A DNA stretch of 64,000 nt from the NCBI RefSeq assembly GCF_001696715.1, contig NZ_MBFM01000002.1:1-64000 (forward strand). The letters run 5' to 3'. The stretch comes from Thauera phenolivorans. GTDB taxonomy: Bacteria; Pseudomonadota; Gammaproteobacteria; Burkholderiales; Rhodocyclaceae. Below are positions 25,868-33,605 of this stretch, piece after piece. Made by a program: the position numbers and the translations under genes. The notes beneath the pieces were generated by a model. That model made no database searches and had not been told where the DNA came from. It saw only the letters and a program-made list of their open reading frames with translations. Each line of letters begins with the position of its first letter. Position 1 is the first letter of the stretch.

Positions 25868-26986
25868 CTAGACCACCGGCGGGTCGGTTTCACGCTCGGG
25901 ATGGCGGTGCTGCTCGAGCGCCTTGATGAAGGCCTGCGTGCCGTCGCCACTCGCGCCGTCGGCGATCACCAGCCCCTTGTCCTTGCCATCGATGGGGATG
26001 CCGGCTTCCTCCAGCAGGCGACGCCCTTCCGCGATGGCCATCATCGCCTTGCCGTGCCTGAACTGGTCGCGCACGAACTCCAGCGCCTGGCCGTCCTTGC
26101 ACAAGGCTTCGATCGCGGACTCGCCACTCGGGACGACCACCGCATCGAACAGCGGCGAGGGATTGTTCGAGAACGAGGCGTCGACGTCGATCCGCCCTCC
26201 CGCTGCGCTGGGCATCAGGCCGATGCGTGGCCCTACCAGTCGAACGACGGCACCCTCTGCGATCAGCGCGTCGGCGATCTTGTCGACGCTCGCCCCATCC
26301 ACGCCCGGGGCCACCATCACCGCCACCTTGCGGGTGCGGATGCCGACCTCGCCGGGGCGCGCCGTCAACGACAGGTATTCCGAACGCTCGAGCTCGGGCG
26401 CCATCGGCGCTTCATTCGCCTTCGGCAGCGGGTCGGGCAGCTCCTCCATGCCGAGCTTGTCCGCCACCGCCTTGGCCAGCGGCTCGGAGACGTTGCGCAG
26501 CATCGCCACGGTGCGCTTGCGGATGCCGGGTACGGTCACCTTGCTCAGCTCGAACGCGAAGGCGTCGATGATGTGGCGCTGCTCGAACTCGGTCTGGCTC
26601 TCGTAGAAGAGGGCGGCCTGGTTGTAGTGCTCGGCGAACTTCTCGGGTTTGCCCCTCAGCTCGACCTCCGACACCGGCTCCGGGAAGGGCATGAAGCCGG
26701 CCGTGCCCGCCTGGAATGGACAACCGCCTGCCAGCGAATTGGGCTCGTAGGCGACGCGGCCGCGATGAACGGCCTGGCGATGCATGCCGTCGCGCTGGTT
26801 GTTGTGGACGGGTGCGAGCGGCGCGTTGATCGGGATCTCGTGGAAATTGGGACCGCCGAGGCGGGAGATCTGGGTGTCGACGTAGGAGTGGATGCGGCCG
26901 GCGAGCAGCGGATCGTTGGTGAAATCGATGCCTGGCACCACATGTGCGGTGCAGAAGGCGACCTGTTCCGTTTCGGCGAAGAAATT
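25868..26986 (-). pseudogene. katE: KatE-type catalase, 3' half only (truncated by IS)
   Basis: About 372 C-terminal residues of a large-subunit (HPII-like) catalase. The fragment opens at [12 protein letters not shown], keeps the heme-tyrosine region [15 protein letters not shown] and the NNQRDGMHR block, and then the C-terminal GATase/DJ-1-like domain (KVAVMVAPGVDGASVDKIADAL). The N-terminal half, with the distal catalytic His and Asn, is absent; a full protein would be roughly 700 residues. The break coincides with the left end of an ISL3-family element. The frame stays open into the IS to an ATG at 27031, but a catalytically active catalase cannot result. Confidence 0.93.
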
Positions 26987-27035
26987 GGGCTCTATGCCGT
27001 TTCCAGTGGAAATTGACTTCTCAACAAACATGACG
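26987..27035. repeat. IS left inverted repeat
   Basis: Reads GGGCTCTATGCCG at its outer end, with an internal TTTCCAGTGGAAA palindrome. It pairs with 28388-28436 with one mismatch. Confidence 0.9.
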
Positions 27036-28352
27036 GTAGCGCCCGTAGTCGCGGGCGACGGCCGGCACCAGGGGGTTCTGCGGTAGATGCTTGAGCTTGG
27101 ACATGCGCAGGTAGGCCATGGCGATGAAGTTCTCGATGTTGCGGAAGCCTCGGGCGGCGGTCTTCGTCTGTTGGAGCAGGCCGTTCATCGCTTCGACGTA
27201 GGCGTTGCTGCGTCCGTCGAGCATGCCGCGCACGACGCCGCCGAGGTGCGCCTTCAGGGTGAGGGCCAGCCGCTTGAAGGGCTCGAGGCGGCTGCGGCGC
27301 GCCCAGCTCAGCCATTTGTTCATGGCACCTTGTGCGATCTCCTCGCTGTTGCTCGCGGCTGCATCGCGATAGACCAGCCGCAGTGCCTGCTTCAGGCGCC
27401 AGGCGCGCGCGCTCTTCAGATTCGAGCGTTGCAGCCAGTGCATCGCCTCGAACTGGGCACGGGTCCAGCTCACCGGGTTCTTGCGCATCCCCCACAGCAG
27501 CTGACGCAGCGTCTTCTTGCTCTGTGCGCCGACCGCTTCGCGCACCGCTGCCGCCGAGCTACGCACCTCTTCGCGACGCACCTCGTCCATCGCCGCGTTG
27601 GCCAGCGCCACGACATGAAAGCGGTCGTAGCTGATCCGGGCATGGGGCAGCGACTGGCCGATTCCCTTGGCGTAGGCCGCGCTCATGTCGATACAGGCGT
27701 GCTCAATGGCCAGCGGATCGCCGCCGTGCGCACGCATGTCCTGGGCAAAGGCCTGCAACGTGCCGTGATCGCGGCCGGGAGTGGCAAACAGCAGGCGCTT
27801 GGCTTCAAGGTCATGCACGACGGTGATGTACGCGTGCCCGCGCTTGACGCTGGTCTCGTCGATGCCAACGTAACGGACGCCCGACATGTCGTCCTTGGCG
27901 CGGGCCACCTCGACGTAATGGCGCACGCGGCGCCACAGGCGCTTCGGGGCAACCCGCAACTGGTTGGCTGCCTGGCGCACCGGCATCTCTTGGCACAGCG
28001 ACAGGCTCAGCGCCTCGAACAGCAGGGTAAAGCCGCTCCCCTCACGCGCCCACGGCACCGGCAGCTGCGTGGTCTTGCCGCAGCCGTTGCACTGCACGCG
28101 CGGGATCTCGGCATGCAGCCACGCTTCGAACTGAAAGAAATCCAGGTGACGCCAGCTGCGCCGCACCCGATCGTGGATCAGCTGGTGCTCGGCCCCACAC
28201 GCCGGACACGTTGCACGGCCGCCGGTGTGCTCGACCTCGAAGTCGATCCGCCGCTTGGCTATGTTGAGCTCGACCTTGGCGACGTGCCAGGGCGGCTGCA
28301 GGCCAAGTGCGGTGGTGAAGAGGGCTTCGATCTGGGTGTTCATCGGGCGCAA
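27021..28352 (-). CDS. ISL3 family transposase
   Basis: A 443-residue transposase. An N-terminal zinc-finger-like region (CPACGAEH ... VQCNGCGKT) binds DNA; a helix-turn-helix region follows; the DDE_Tnp_ISL3 catalytic domain begins at [14 protein letters not shown] (first Asp) with the later Asp in [13 protein letters not shown] and the terminal Glu in [13 protein letters not shown]. All key acidic residues are present, so it looks intact. An in-frame ATG at 28343 is an alternative start. The C-terminus RYRHVC is encoded inside the left inverted repeat. Confidence 0.93.
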   Translation of the reverse strand: MRPMNTQIEALFTTALGLQPPWHVAKVELNIAKRRIDFEVEHTGGRATCPACGAEHQLIHDRVRRSWRHLDFFQFEAWLHAEIPRVQCNGCGKTTQLPVPWAREGSGFTLLFEALSLSLCQEMPVRQAANQLRVAPKRLWRRVRHYVEVARAKDDMSGVRYVGIDETSVKRGHAYITVVHDLEAKRLLFATPGRDHGTLQAFAQDMRAHGGDPLAIEHACIDMSAAYAKGIGQSLPHARISYDRFHVVALANAAMDEVRREEVRSSAAAVREAVGAQSKKTLRQLLWGMRKNPVSWTRAQFEAMHWLQRSNLKSARAWRLKQALRLVYRDAAASNSEEIAQGAMNKWLSWARRSRLEPFKRLALTLKAHLGGVVRGMLDGRSNAYVEAMNGLLQQTKTAARGFRNIENFIAMAYLRMSKLKHLPQNPLVPAVARDYGRYRHVC

Positions 28353-28387
28353 GGTCGGCGTCAGGTTCGGGCGGTTGTACCACCGAT

Positions 28388-28436
28388 CGTCATGTTTGTT
28401 GAGAAGTCAATTTCCACTGGAAACGGCACAGAGCCC
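28388..28436. repeat. IS right inverted repeat
   Basis: The reverse complement reads GGGCTCTGTGCCG at the outer end; it matches the left repeat over 49 bp with one mismatch. Confidence 0.9.
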
Positions 28437-28799
28437 ATCGAGCTCGATGGCGAGACGCTCGCCTTCGACGTGTTCATCGACGCGCGCGGGCAGAGACCGC
28501 TGGCGACCAAGGATCTGCCCTTCCCCCGGCTGCGCAGGCAGCTTCAGGCCGTGGGCGACGACATCCCCGACGTTGGCGACGATTACACCCTGCTCGCACC
28601 CGAGCTCGCGCGCGGCCGTATCGCCTTCGGCGCGCTGCCGTATCTGATGCACGATCGACCCTTCGTGCAGGGGATCACCGCCAGCGCGGAGATTGGGGCC
28701 GCGATCGCGAGGGCGGTGACGCAGAAGTCGTCGAGAGCCCGCCGGCGCCTCGCGTACATCGAGATGGCTCAGAGCGAGTCGCGAACCCCCTTCACATAG
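28437..28799 (+). pseudogene. FAD/NAD(P)-binding protein, C-terminal remnant
   Basis: A fragment of 120 residues starting IELDGETLAFDVFIDARGQ, continuing with DLPFPRLRRQL, DDYTLLAPELARGRIAFGALPY and FVQGITASAEIGAAIARA. I recall this as the C-terminal part of a FAD-NAD(P)-binding (HI0933/NAD_binding_9-like) protein. The dinucleotide-binding N-terminus is missing; the break is exactly the right end of the IS. The frame is open into the IS up to an ATG at 28392. Its 3' end overlaps the phosphate acyltransferase gene on the other strand by 31 bp. Confidence 0.75.
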
Positions 28800-29707
28800 G
28801 CCTTCGCAAGCAGGCAGGAGGCTACCCGCGCGGACTCGGAGTCGGCGCGCGAGGTCAGGATCACCGGTACCTTGGCGCCGATCACCAGGCCGGCGGTGTG
28901 GGCGCCACCGAGCAGTTCCATCTCCTTCGCCAGCATGTTGCCGGCCTCGTAGTTGGGCACCACGAGGATGTCGGCGTCGCCGGCGACCTCGCTGTCGATG
29001 CCCTTGATGCGGGCGGCCTCGGCAGACAGCGCATTGTCGAGCGCGAGCGGACCGTCCAGCAGGCCGCCGCGGATCTGTTTGCGGTCGGCCATCTTGCACA
29101 GCGCGGCGGCGTGCACCGTGGCCTCGACGTTGTCCTCGACGGTCTCCACCGCCGCCAGCAGCGCCACCTTGGGCAGCGCGATGCCGAGGCGGTGGGCGAG
29201 GTCGATCGCGTTCTGCACGATGTCGCGCTTCTCGCGCAAGGTCGGCGTCATGTTGATCGCGGCGTCGGTCACCAGCAGCAACTTATGATAGCCGGGGTGG
29301 TCGACCGCGAACACGTGGCTCATCCGCTGCGAGGTGCGCAGGCCGGCCTCGCGCGAGACGATCGCGCGCATCAACACATCGGTGTGCAGCGAGCCCTTCA
29401 TGATCGCGGCGACTTCGCCGCTGCGGGCCATGCGGGCGGCGACCTCGGCGGCTTCGAAGTCGTACTCGACGTCATGGATGTCGATGTCCTCGATGTCGAG
29501 GCCGCCGACGCCGGCGAGCTCGTTGATGCGCTCCTCGGGGCCGATCAGCAGGGGGCGGATCGCACCGCCGCGGGCGGCGAGCACGGCGCCGCGCAGGCTG
29601 ACGCCGTCGCAGGGATAGACGACGGCGACGTCGAGGGGTTTGGAGCCCTGATACTGGCGGGCGAGAATTTCGCTGAAATTGGGGCGTCCGTTACGTTCGA
29701 TATGCAT
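28769..29707 (-). CDS. Phosphate acetyl/butyryltransferase
   Basis: A 312-residue enzyme of the PTA/PTB family, which exchanges acyl groups between CoA and phosphate (acyl-CoA + Pi to acyl phosphate). Typical blocks are AVVYPCDGVSLRGAV, AAIMKGSLHTDVLMRA, LLVTDAAINMTPTLREK and GGLLDGPLALDNALS. Length fits the phosphate butyryltransferase-like group rather than the longer Pta. The start at 29707 has an AGGAG site 6 nt upstream. No acetate or butyrate kinase gene is adjacent; acyl preference is unknown. Confidence 0.87.
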   Translation of the reverse strand: MHIERNGRPNFSEILARQYQGSKPLDVAVVYPCDGVSLRGAVLAARGGAIRPLLIGPEERINELAGVGGLDIEDIDIHDVEYDFEAAEVAARMARSGEVAAIMKGSLHTDVLMRAIVSREAGLRTSQRMSHVFAVDHPGYHKLLLVTDAAINMTPTLREKRDIVQNAIDLAHRLGIALPKVALLAAVETVEDNVEATVHAAALCKMADRKQIRGGLLDGPLALDNALSAEAARIKGIDSEVAGDADILVVPNYEAGNMLAKEMELLGGAHTAGLVIGAKVPVILTSRADSESARVASCLLAKAYVKGVRDSL

Positions 29708-29788
29708 GAGTTTCTCCTTCAGCCGCGATGTTAACCGGCCGCAGGAGAATTCGCATACCGTCAGCGCATTCACCGCACCGCCGCCCCG

Positions 29789-29840
29789 GTAGCAGCGGCG
29801 ACCGCCGCGTCATGGGCGATCCGCGGCGTTCGCCGCTGCC
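29789..29840. repeat. Second-type GTAG-headed palindromic repeat
   Basis: GTAGCAGCGGCGACCGCCGCG, a short centre, then CGCGGCGTTCGCCGCTGCC: two arms forming a long imperfect hairpin. The first 22 nt after G (TAGCAGCGGCGACCGCCGCGTC) recur at 37289-37310. It is distinct in arm sequence from the REP family at 54.8-61.6 kb but shares the GTAG head. Confidence 0.6.
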
Positions 29841-29850
29841 GCCATGCCGC

Positions 29851-30957
29851 TCAGCGGTTCGTGAGCTTGAGCTCGATGCGGCGGTTGCGCGCGTGCGCGG
29901 CGTCGGTGCTGCCGGGGTCGAGCGGGTGGTATTCGCCGTAGCCGGTGGCCGCCAGGCGCGCGGCGGGCACGCCCTGATCGCGCAGGAACTTGACGATCGC
30001 CACCGCGCGCGCGGTGCTCAGCTCCCAGTTCGACGGGTAGCGCGCGGTCGCGATCGGGCGGCGGTCGGTGTGGCCATCGACCTGCAGCACCCAGGGCAGA
30101 TCGGACGGAATGTCGCGCGCGATGTCCTTCAGCGTCTCGCCGAGTCGGGTGAGCTGGCGCAGGCCGTCCTCACTGACGTCGGCCGAGCCGCTCGGGAACA
30201 GCACCTCGCTCGGAAACACGAAGCGGTCGCCGACGATCGCCACCCCCTCGCGCTCGCCCAGCGCGGCGCGCAGACGGCCGAAGAACTCCGAACGGTAGCG
30301 GGCCAGCTCCTGCACCCGGGCGGCGAGGGCGAGATTGAGCTCGCGGCCGAGCTCCTCGAGCTTCAGCTCCTTCGCGGCGCTCTCGTTGCGCGCCGTCTCG
30401 AGCGCCTTGTTGAGCTCGTCGAGCTGGCCGCGCACCGCGGCGAGCTGGCGGTTGAGCAGCTCGACCTGGGCGAGCGCGCGGTCGGAGACCTCCGCCAGCT
30501 CGCCGCGGGTTTTCTCGGAGGTGTCGAGCGCGCCGGCGAGGCGGGCCACCTCCGCCTCGAGCTCGGCCTTCAGTCGCTGCAGCGCGGCGACGTCGGCGCC
30601 GAGGCGCGCGGCCGCTTCAGTCTGCGCCTCGAGCGCGGCGCGCGCCCGGCCGAGATCGACCTCGAGCGCGCCACGTGTCTCGGCTTCGCGTGCGAGCGAG
30701 GCGCGCAGCTCGTCGGCCTGGCCCGCAAGACTGGCGCGCGCGCTCTGTTCCAGGCTCAGGGTCTGTGCGAGTGCGGCGAGCTCGGCGTTGAGGCGGGCGA
30801 GCGCCTTGTCGCGACCGCTGACCGCGTCGGTCAGCGCGAACTGGCCGAGGGTGAAGATCAGGATCACGAAGATCATCACCATCAGCAGTGAGGCCAGCGC
30901 GTCGACGAAGCCCGGCCAGTAGTCCACCCCGCGGCGGCTGCGCGTGCGGCTGCCCAT
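29851..30957 (-). CDS. MotB/OmpA-like stator protein with coiled coil
   Basis: A 368-residue inner-membrane protein. One N-terminal membrane helix (DALASLLMVMIFVILIFTLGQFAL, near 18-42) contains an Asp just before it, as in MotB-type proton channels. A long heptad-rich coiled coil spans about residues 50-225. The C-terminal OmpA/MotB peptidoglycan-binding domain has VDGHTDRRPI and ARNRRIELKL. It lies 4 nt after the ExbB/MotA-like gene, so both form a proton-driven motor unit. It is not flanked by flagellar or Tol genes. Confidence 0.87.
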   Translation of the reverse strand: MGSRTRSRRGVDYWPGFVDALASLLMVMIFVILIFTLGQFALTDAVSGRDKALARLNAELAALAQTLSLEQSARASLAGQADELRASLAREAETRGALEVDLGRARAALEAQTEAAARLGADVAALQRLKAELEAEVARLAGALDTSEKTRGELAEVSDRALAQVELLNRQLAAVRGQLDELNKALETARNESAAKELKLEELGRELNLALAARVQELARYRSEFFGRLRAALGEREGVAIVGDRFVFPSEVLFPSGSADVSEDGLRQLTRLGETLKDIARDIPSDLPWVLQVDGHTDRRPIATARYPSNWELSTARAVAIVKFLRDQGVPAARLAATGYGEYHPLDPGSTDAAHARNRRIELKLTNR

Positions 30958-30961
30958 CGCC

Positions 30962-32032
30962 TCAATCCGCCTTGTGACCGCCGAGCGCGGCGGCGATCGT
31001 GCGCGACATCAGCCTCAGCTCGGCGCGCAGCTCGTCGCTGAAGGCATTCGTGTCCTGCGGCCGGGCGGCGAGCTGGCGCACCAGGGCGCGCAGGTCCTCC
31101 TGGGTCTCGGTCACCGAGGACAGCCCGCGCGACTCGCGGCTGATCAGCTCGGCGAGCCGGTTGAGCTGGTGGCCGAGCTCGGCGAGCTGGTCGGTGGTGG
31201 CGCGCCGCTCGCGCTCGCTGTCGACCACCGAGCGCTGCATGCGCTCCAGGCTCTCCGCGGTCTGCTCGAGCAGGGCCTGCACATAGGCGGGGACGCCGGC
31301 CTCGACTTCGGTCTCGAGGCCGGACACGGGGATGCGCGTCTTCGCCGACAGCCATTCCTCAAGCTCGTTGTAGAAGCGGTTCTGCGCGTGGCCCGCCTGC
31401 AGGTCGAGGAAGCCCACCACCAGCGAACCGGCGAGGCCGAACAGCGAGGTGGAGAAGCTGGTCGCCATGCCGCCGAGGGGCGCATCGAGCTTGACCTTGA
31501 GCGCCTCGAACATCGCCACCGCGTCACTGCCGCCGCTCATGCTGCCGATGATGTCGCCGACCGCGCGGATCGTCGTGAGCAGGCCCCAGAAGGTGCCGAG
31601 CAGACCGAGGAAGACGAGCAGGCCGATCAGGTAGCGGCTGAGGTCGCGCTGCTCCTCGAGGCGGATGTGCACGCTGTCGAGCAAGGAGCGCATCGATGCC
31701 GGCGACAGCCGCAGCGGGCCGTGCTCGCGCTGGCGCAGCAACTGGGCCATCGGTGCGAGCAGCACCGGTCGAATCGTCCCGACCGCGCCCGCGGGCATGC
31801 GCTCGAAGCTCTCGATCCACAGCACCTCGCGTTGCAGTCGCCATACCTGGCGCAGGTTCACCGCGATCGCGATTGCGAGCACGAAGACGATGACGCCGTT
31901 GAAGGCGATGTTGGCGAGGAAGGCATGCTTGAGCTGGGGTAGCAGGAGCGCCGCCACGGTGGCGACGAGGGCGAGGAATACCGCCATCCAGGTGGTGACG
32001 TGGATCGGGCGGGTGAAATCGGTGCGCTCCAT
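30962..32032 (-). CDS. MotA/TolQ/ExbB-like proton channel protein
   Basis: A 356-residue membrane protein. Two N-terminal helices (MAVFLALVATVAALLL, GVIVFVLAIAIAVNL) are followed by a cytoplasmic part, two further helices (LIGLLVFLGLLGTFWGLLTTI; FSTSLFGLAGSLVVGFLDL) typical of the MotA/TolQ/ExbB domain, and a ~100-residue C-terminal helical tail (SLERMQRSVVDSERERR). Together with the downstream OmpA-type gene it resembles a stator pair. The layout is like ZorA/ZorB of Zorya defence, but no nuclease or helicase genes follow. Function is unknown. Confidence 0.85.
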   Translation of the reverse strand: MERTDFTRPIHVTTWMAVFLALVATVAALLLPQLKHAFLANIAFNGVIVFVLAIAIAVNLRQVWRLQREVLWIESFERMPAGAVGTIRPVLLAPMAQLLRQREHGPLRLSPASMRSLLDSVHIRLEEQRDLSRYLIGLLVFLGLLGTFWGLLTTIRAVGDIIGSMSGGSDAVAMFEALKVKLDAPLGGMATSFSTSLFGLAGSLVVGFLDLQAGHAQNRFYNELEEWLSAKTRIPVSGLETEVEAGVPAYVQALLEQTAESLERMQRSVVDSERERRATTDQLAELGHQLNRLAELISRESRGLSSVTETQEDLRALVRQLAARPQDTNAFSDELRAELRLMSRTIAAALGGHKAD

Positions 32033-32182
32033 CGGTGGGCATCCTCGGCGTGCAAGAAGAAATCAGGGCGACTGTACCCCCTTCGGGCTTTCCTTGTCGT
32101 TACGGCGTGTGGGGTGAGCGACGCGTCCTTCTCCGCTGCTGCGGGGCGTGGCGTATCGATCTTGCGCGCTCCGCTCGCGGCC

Positions 32183-32647
32183 TTAGGCGCGGCCGGGTGC
32201 GGGGTAGCGCAGGGTCTCGAGCGGGATGAAGCTGATCACCTGCTCGGCATTGCCGATCACGTCGGCAAGGGTCTTGGCGTCGAGCACGCGGAAGAAGGCC
32301 TCGAGCGCCTCGCGGAAGGCCGCCTGCAGCTTGCACGCCGGCGACAGCACGCAGCGGTTGTTCACCCGGTCGAAGCATTCGACGATGCTGAAGTCCTGCT
32401 CGGCGGCGCGCACCACCGCGCCGATGTTGATTTCCTCCGGCGGGCGGGCGAGCCGGACGCCGCCACTGCGCCCGCGCACCGTCTCGACGACGCCGTCGAG
32501 CCCGAGGCGGTGGATGATCTTCATCAGATGGTTCTTGGAGATGTCGTAGCTGTCGGCGATCTGCTGGATGGTGACGAGGCCGTCGCGGTGCAGGCCCAGG
32601 AAGATCAGGGTCCGCAGGGTGTAGTCGGTATAGTCGGTGAGTTTCAT
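32183..32647 (-). CDS. nsrR: Rrf2 family regulator, NsrR-like
   Basis: A 154-residue winged-helix repressor. The N-terminus MKLTDYTDYTLRTLIFL and recognition region YDISKNHLMKIIHRL match NsrR, the nitric oxide-sensing Fe-S repressor. Three cysteines at 91, 99 and 105 (VECFDRVNNRCVLSPACKL) are placed as cluster ligands; E. coli NsrR has 91, 96 and 102, so the spacing is slightly different. A palindrome upstream may be its operator. NO-detoxification targets are not adjacent in this window. Confidence 0.85.
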   Translation of the reverse strand: MKLTDYTDYTLRTLIFLGLHRDGLVTIQQIADSYDISKNHLMKIIHRLGLDGVVETVRGRSGGVRLARPPEEINIGAVVRAAEQDFSIVECFDRVNNRCVLSPACKLQAAFREALEAFFRVLDAKTLADVIGNAEQVISFIPLETLRYPAPGRA

Positions 32648-32712
32648 CGGGTGAGCCCTCCAGTTGGGCCGGTGTCGCCGTCGCTAAGGTCGACCTGCGT
32701 CGCAAGATAACA

Positions 32713-32727
32713 TTCATCGGCGATGAA
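32713..32727. promoter_or_regulatory. Palindrome upstream of nsrR (possible operator)
   Basis: TTCATC-GGC-GATGAA, a perfect 6+6 inverted repeat 66 nt upstream of the nsrR start and 48 nt past the HD-GYP stop. Size and symmetry suit an Rrf2-type dimer; the match to the E. coli NsrR consensus is only partial. Confidence 0.4.
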
Positions 32728-32774
32728 GTTTTTGACCGAGATCGCCTCCGCACCCGCTTTGCTGCGTCGACGGC

Positions 32775-33605
32775 TCAGTTCCGCCACCAGCCTTCGCCCC
32801 ATTCCTCCATCCGTTCGGGCGCGGTGGCATTGACAAGGTCGCGCAGCGCGATCAGGCGGTCGATGATCGACAGCGCGGCGTCTACGATCTGCGGGTCGAA
32901 ACTGCCGCCGCGCTGCGCACGTAGCATCGCGATCGCATCCTCGTCCGAATAAGCCTTGCGATAGCAGCGATCCATCGTGAGCGCGTCGAAGTAGTCGACC
33001 ACCGCGACGATGCGTGCCGCGAGCGGGATCCCTTCGCCGGCGAGGCCGTGGGGGTAGCCGGAACCGTCCCAGCACTCGTGGTGGGCGAGCGCGATCTCGC
33101 GCGCCATGCCGAGCAGCGGCACGTCGGCATCGCCCAGGATGCGGGCGCCGAGCTCGGGGTGGGTGTTGATGATCGCGCGCTCGGCCTCGTCGAGGTCTCC
33201 CGGCTTGCGCAGGATGTGGTCGGGGATGCCGATCTTGCCGACGTCGTGCATCGGCGCGGCGAACAGGATCATCTCGCACCACGCCGGCGGATGGCCGAGC
33301 GCGGCGGCCAGGCGTGCCGACATCGCGCCGATTCGCAGGATATGGACCCAGGTGTCCTCGTCCTTGAATTCGGCGGCGCGCGCGAGGCTCATCAGGGCCT
33401 GGCGATGCGCTTTCTCGAGGGCGCGGAACGCGGCCTCGCGCTCGCTTCGCAGGGTGTGGAGATCGTCGACCATGCGGTACATCTGGCGGAAGGCGGCTTC
33501 ACAGGCGGCGGGGCTCGGCGTTGCGCCACAGTCGGTAGTGCAGGGCGGCACGTCCTTGTCGGTGAGGAGGATCTCGGTCAGTTCAGGCAGGTCGTGGTTG
33601 TTCAT
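32775..33605 (-). CDS. HD-GYP domain phosphodiesterase
   Basis: A 276-residue protein. Residues ~75-265 form an HD-GYP domain, which hydrolyses cyclic di-GMP: HD in MHDVGKIGIPDHILRKPG, and the GYP region as HHECWDGSGYPHGLAGEGIPL, followed by VVDYFDALTMDR. Both HD and GYP residues are intact, so it should be active. The N-terminal ~70 residues have no recognised sensor. Its start overlaps the end of the PAS histidine kinase gene by 23 nt, placing it in a three-gene signalling operon. Confidence 0.92.
   Translation of the reverse strand: MNNHDLPELTEILLTDKDVPPCTTDCGATPSPAACEAAFRQMYRMVDDLHTLRSEREAAFRALEKAHRQALMSLARAAEFKDEDTWVHILRIGAMSARLAAALGHPPAWCEMILFAAPMHDVGKIGIPDHILRKPGDLDEAERAIINTHPELGARILGDADVPLLGMAREIALAHHECWDGSGYPHGLAGEGIPLAARIVAVVDYFDALTMDRCYRKAYSDEDAIAMLRAQRGGSFDPQIVDAALSIIDRLIALRDLVNATAPERMEEWGEGWWRN

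Larger units (their letters stand above)
26987..28436 (-). mobile_element. ISL3-family insertion sequence, 1450 bp
   Basis: Bounded by 49-bp inverted repeats that begin GGGCTCT and differ at a single base (position 8, A or G). One transposase gene fills the interior and its stop codon lies within the left repeat. No 8-bp target duplication is present: the left flank is AAGAAATT and the right flank ATCGAGCT. The flanks carry fragments of two different genes in opposite orientation, which implies a deletion or recombination event rather than a simple insertion. Confidence 0.9.

Noticed and set aside
25868-27031. Functional small catalase starting at the ATG inside the IS
   Set aside because: The heme-pocket half with the catalytic His and Asn is missing, so it is recorded as a truncated gene.
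26979-28444. 8-bp target site duplication around the IS
   Set aside because: The left flank AAGAAATT and right flank ATCGAGCT do not match.
29851-32032. Zorya anti-phage system
   Set aside because: Only a ZorA/ZorB-like pair is present; the effector genes (ZorC, ZorD or ZorE) are absent and neighbours are housekeeping genes.
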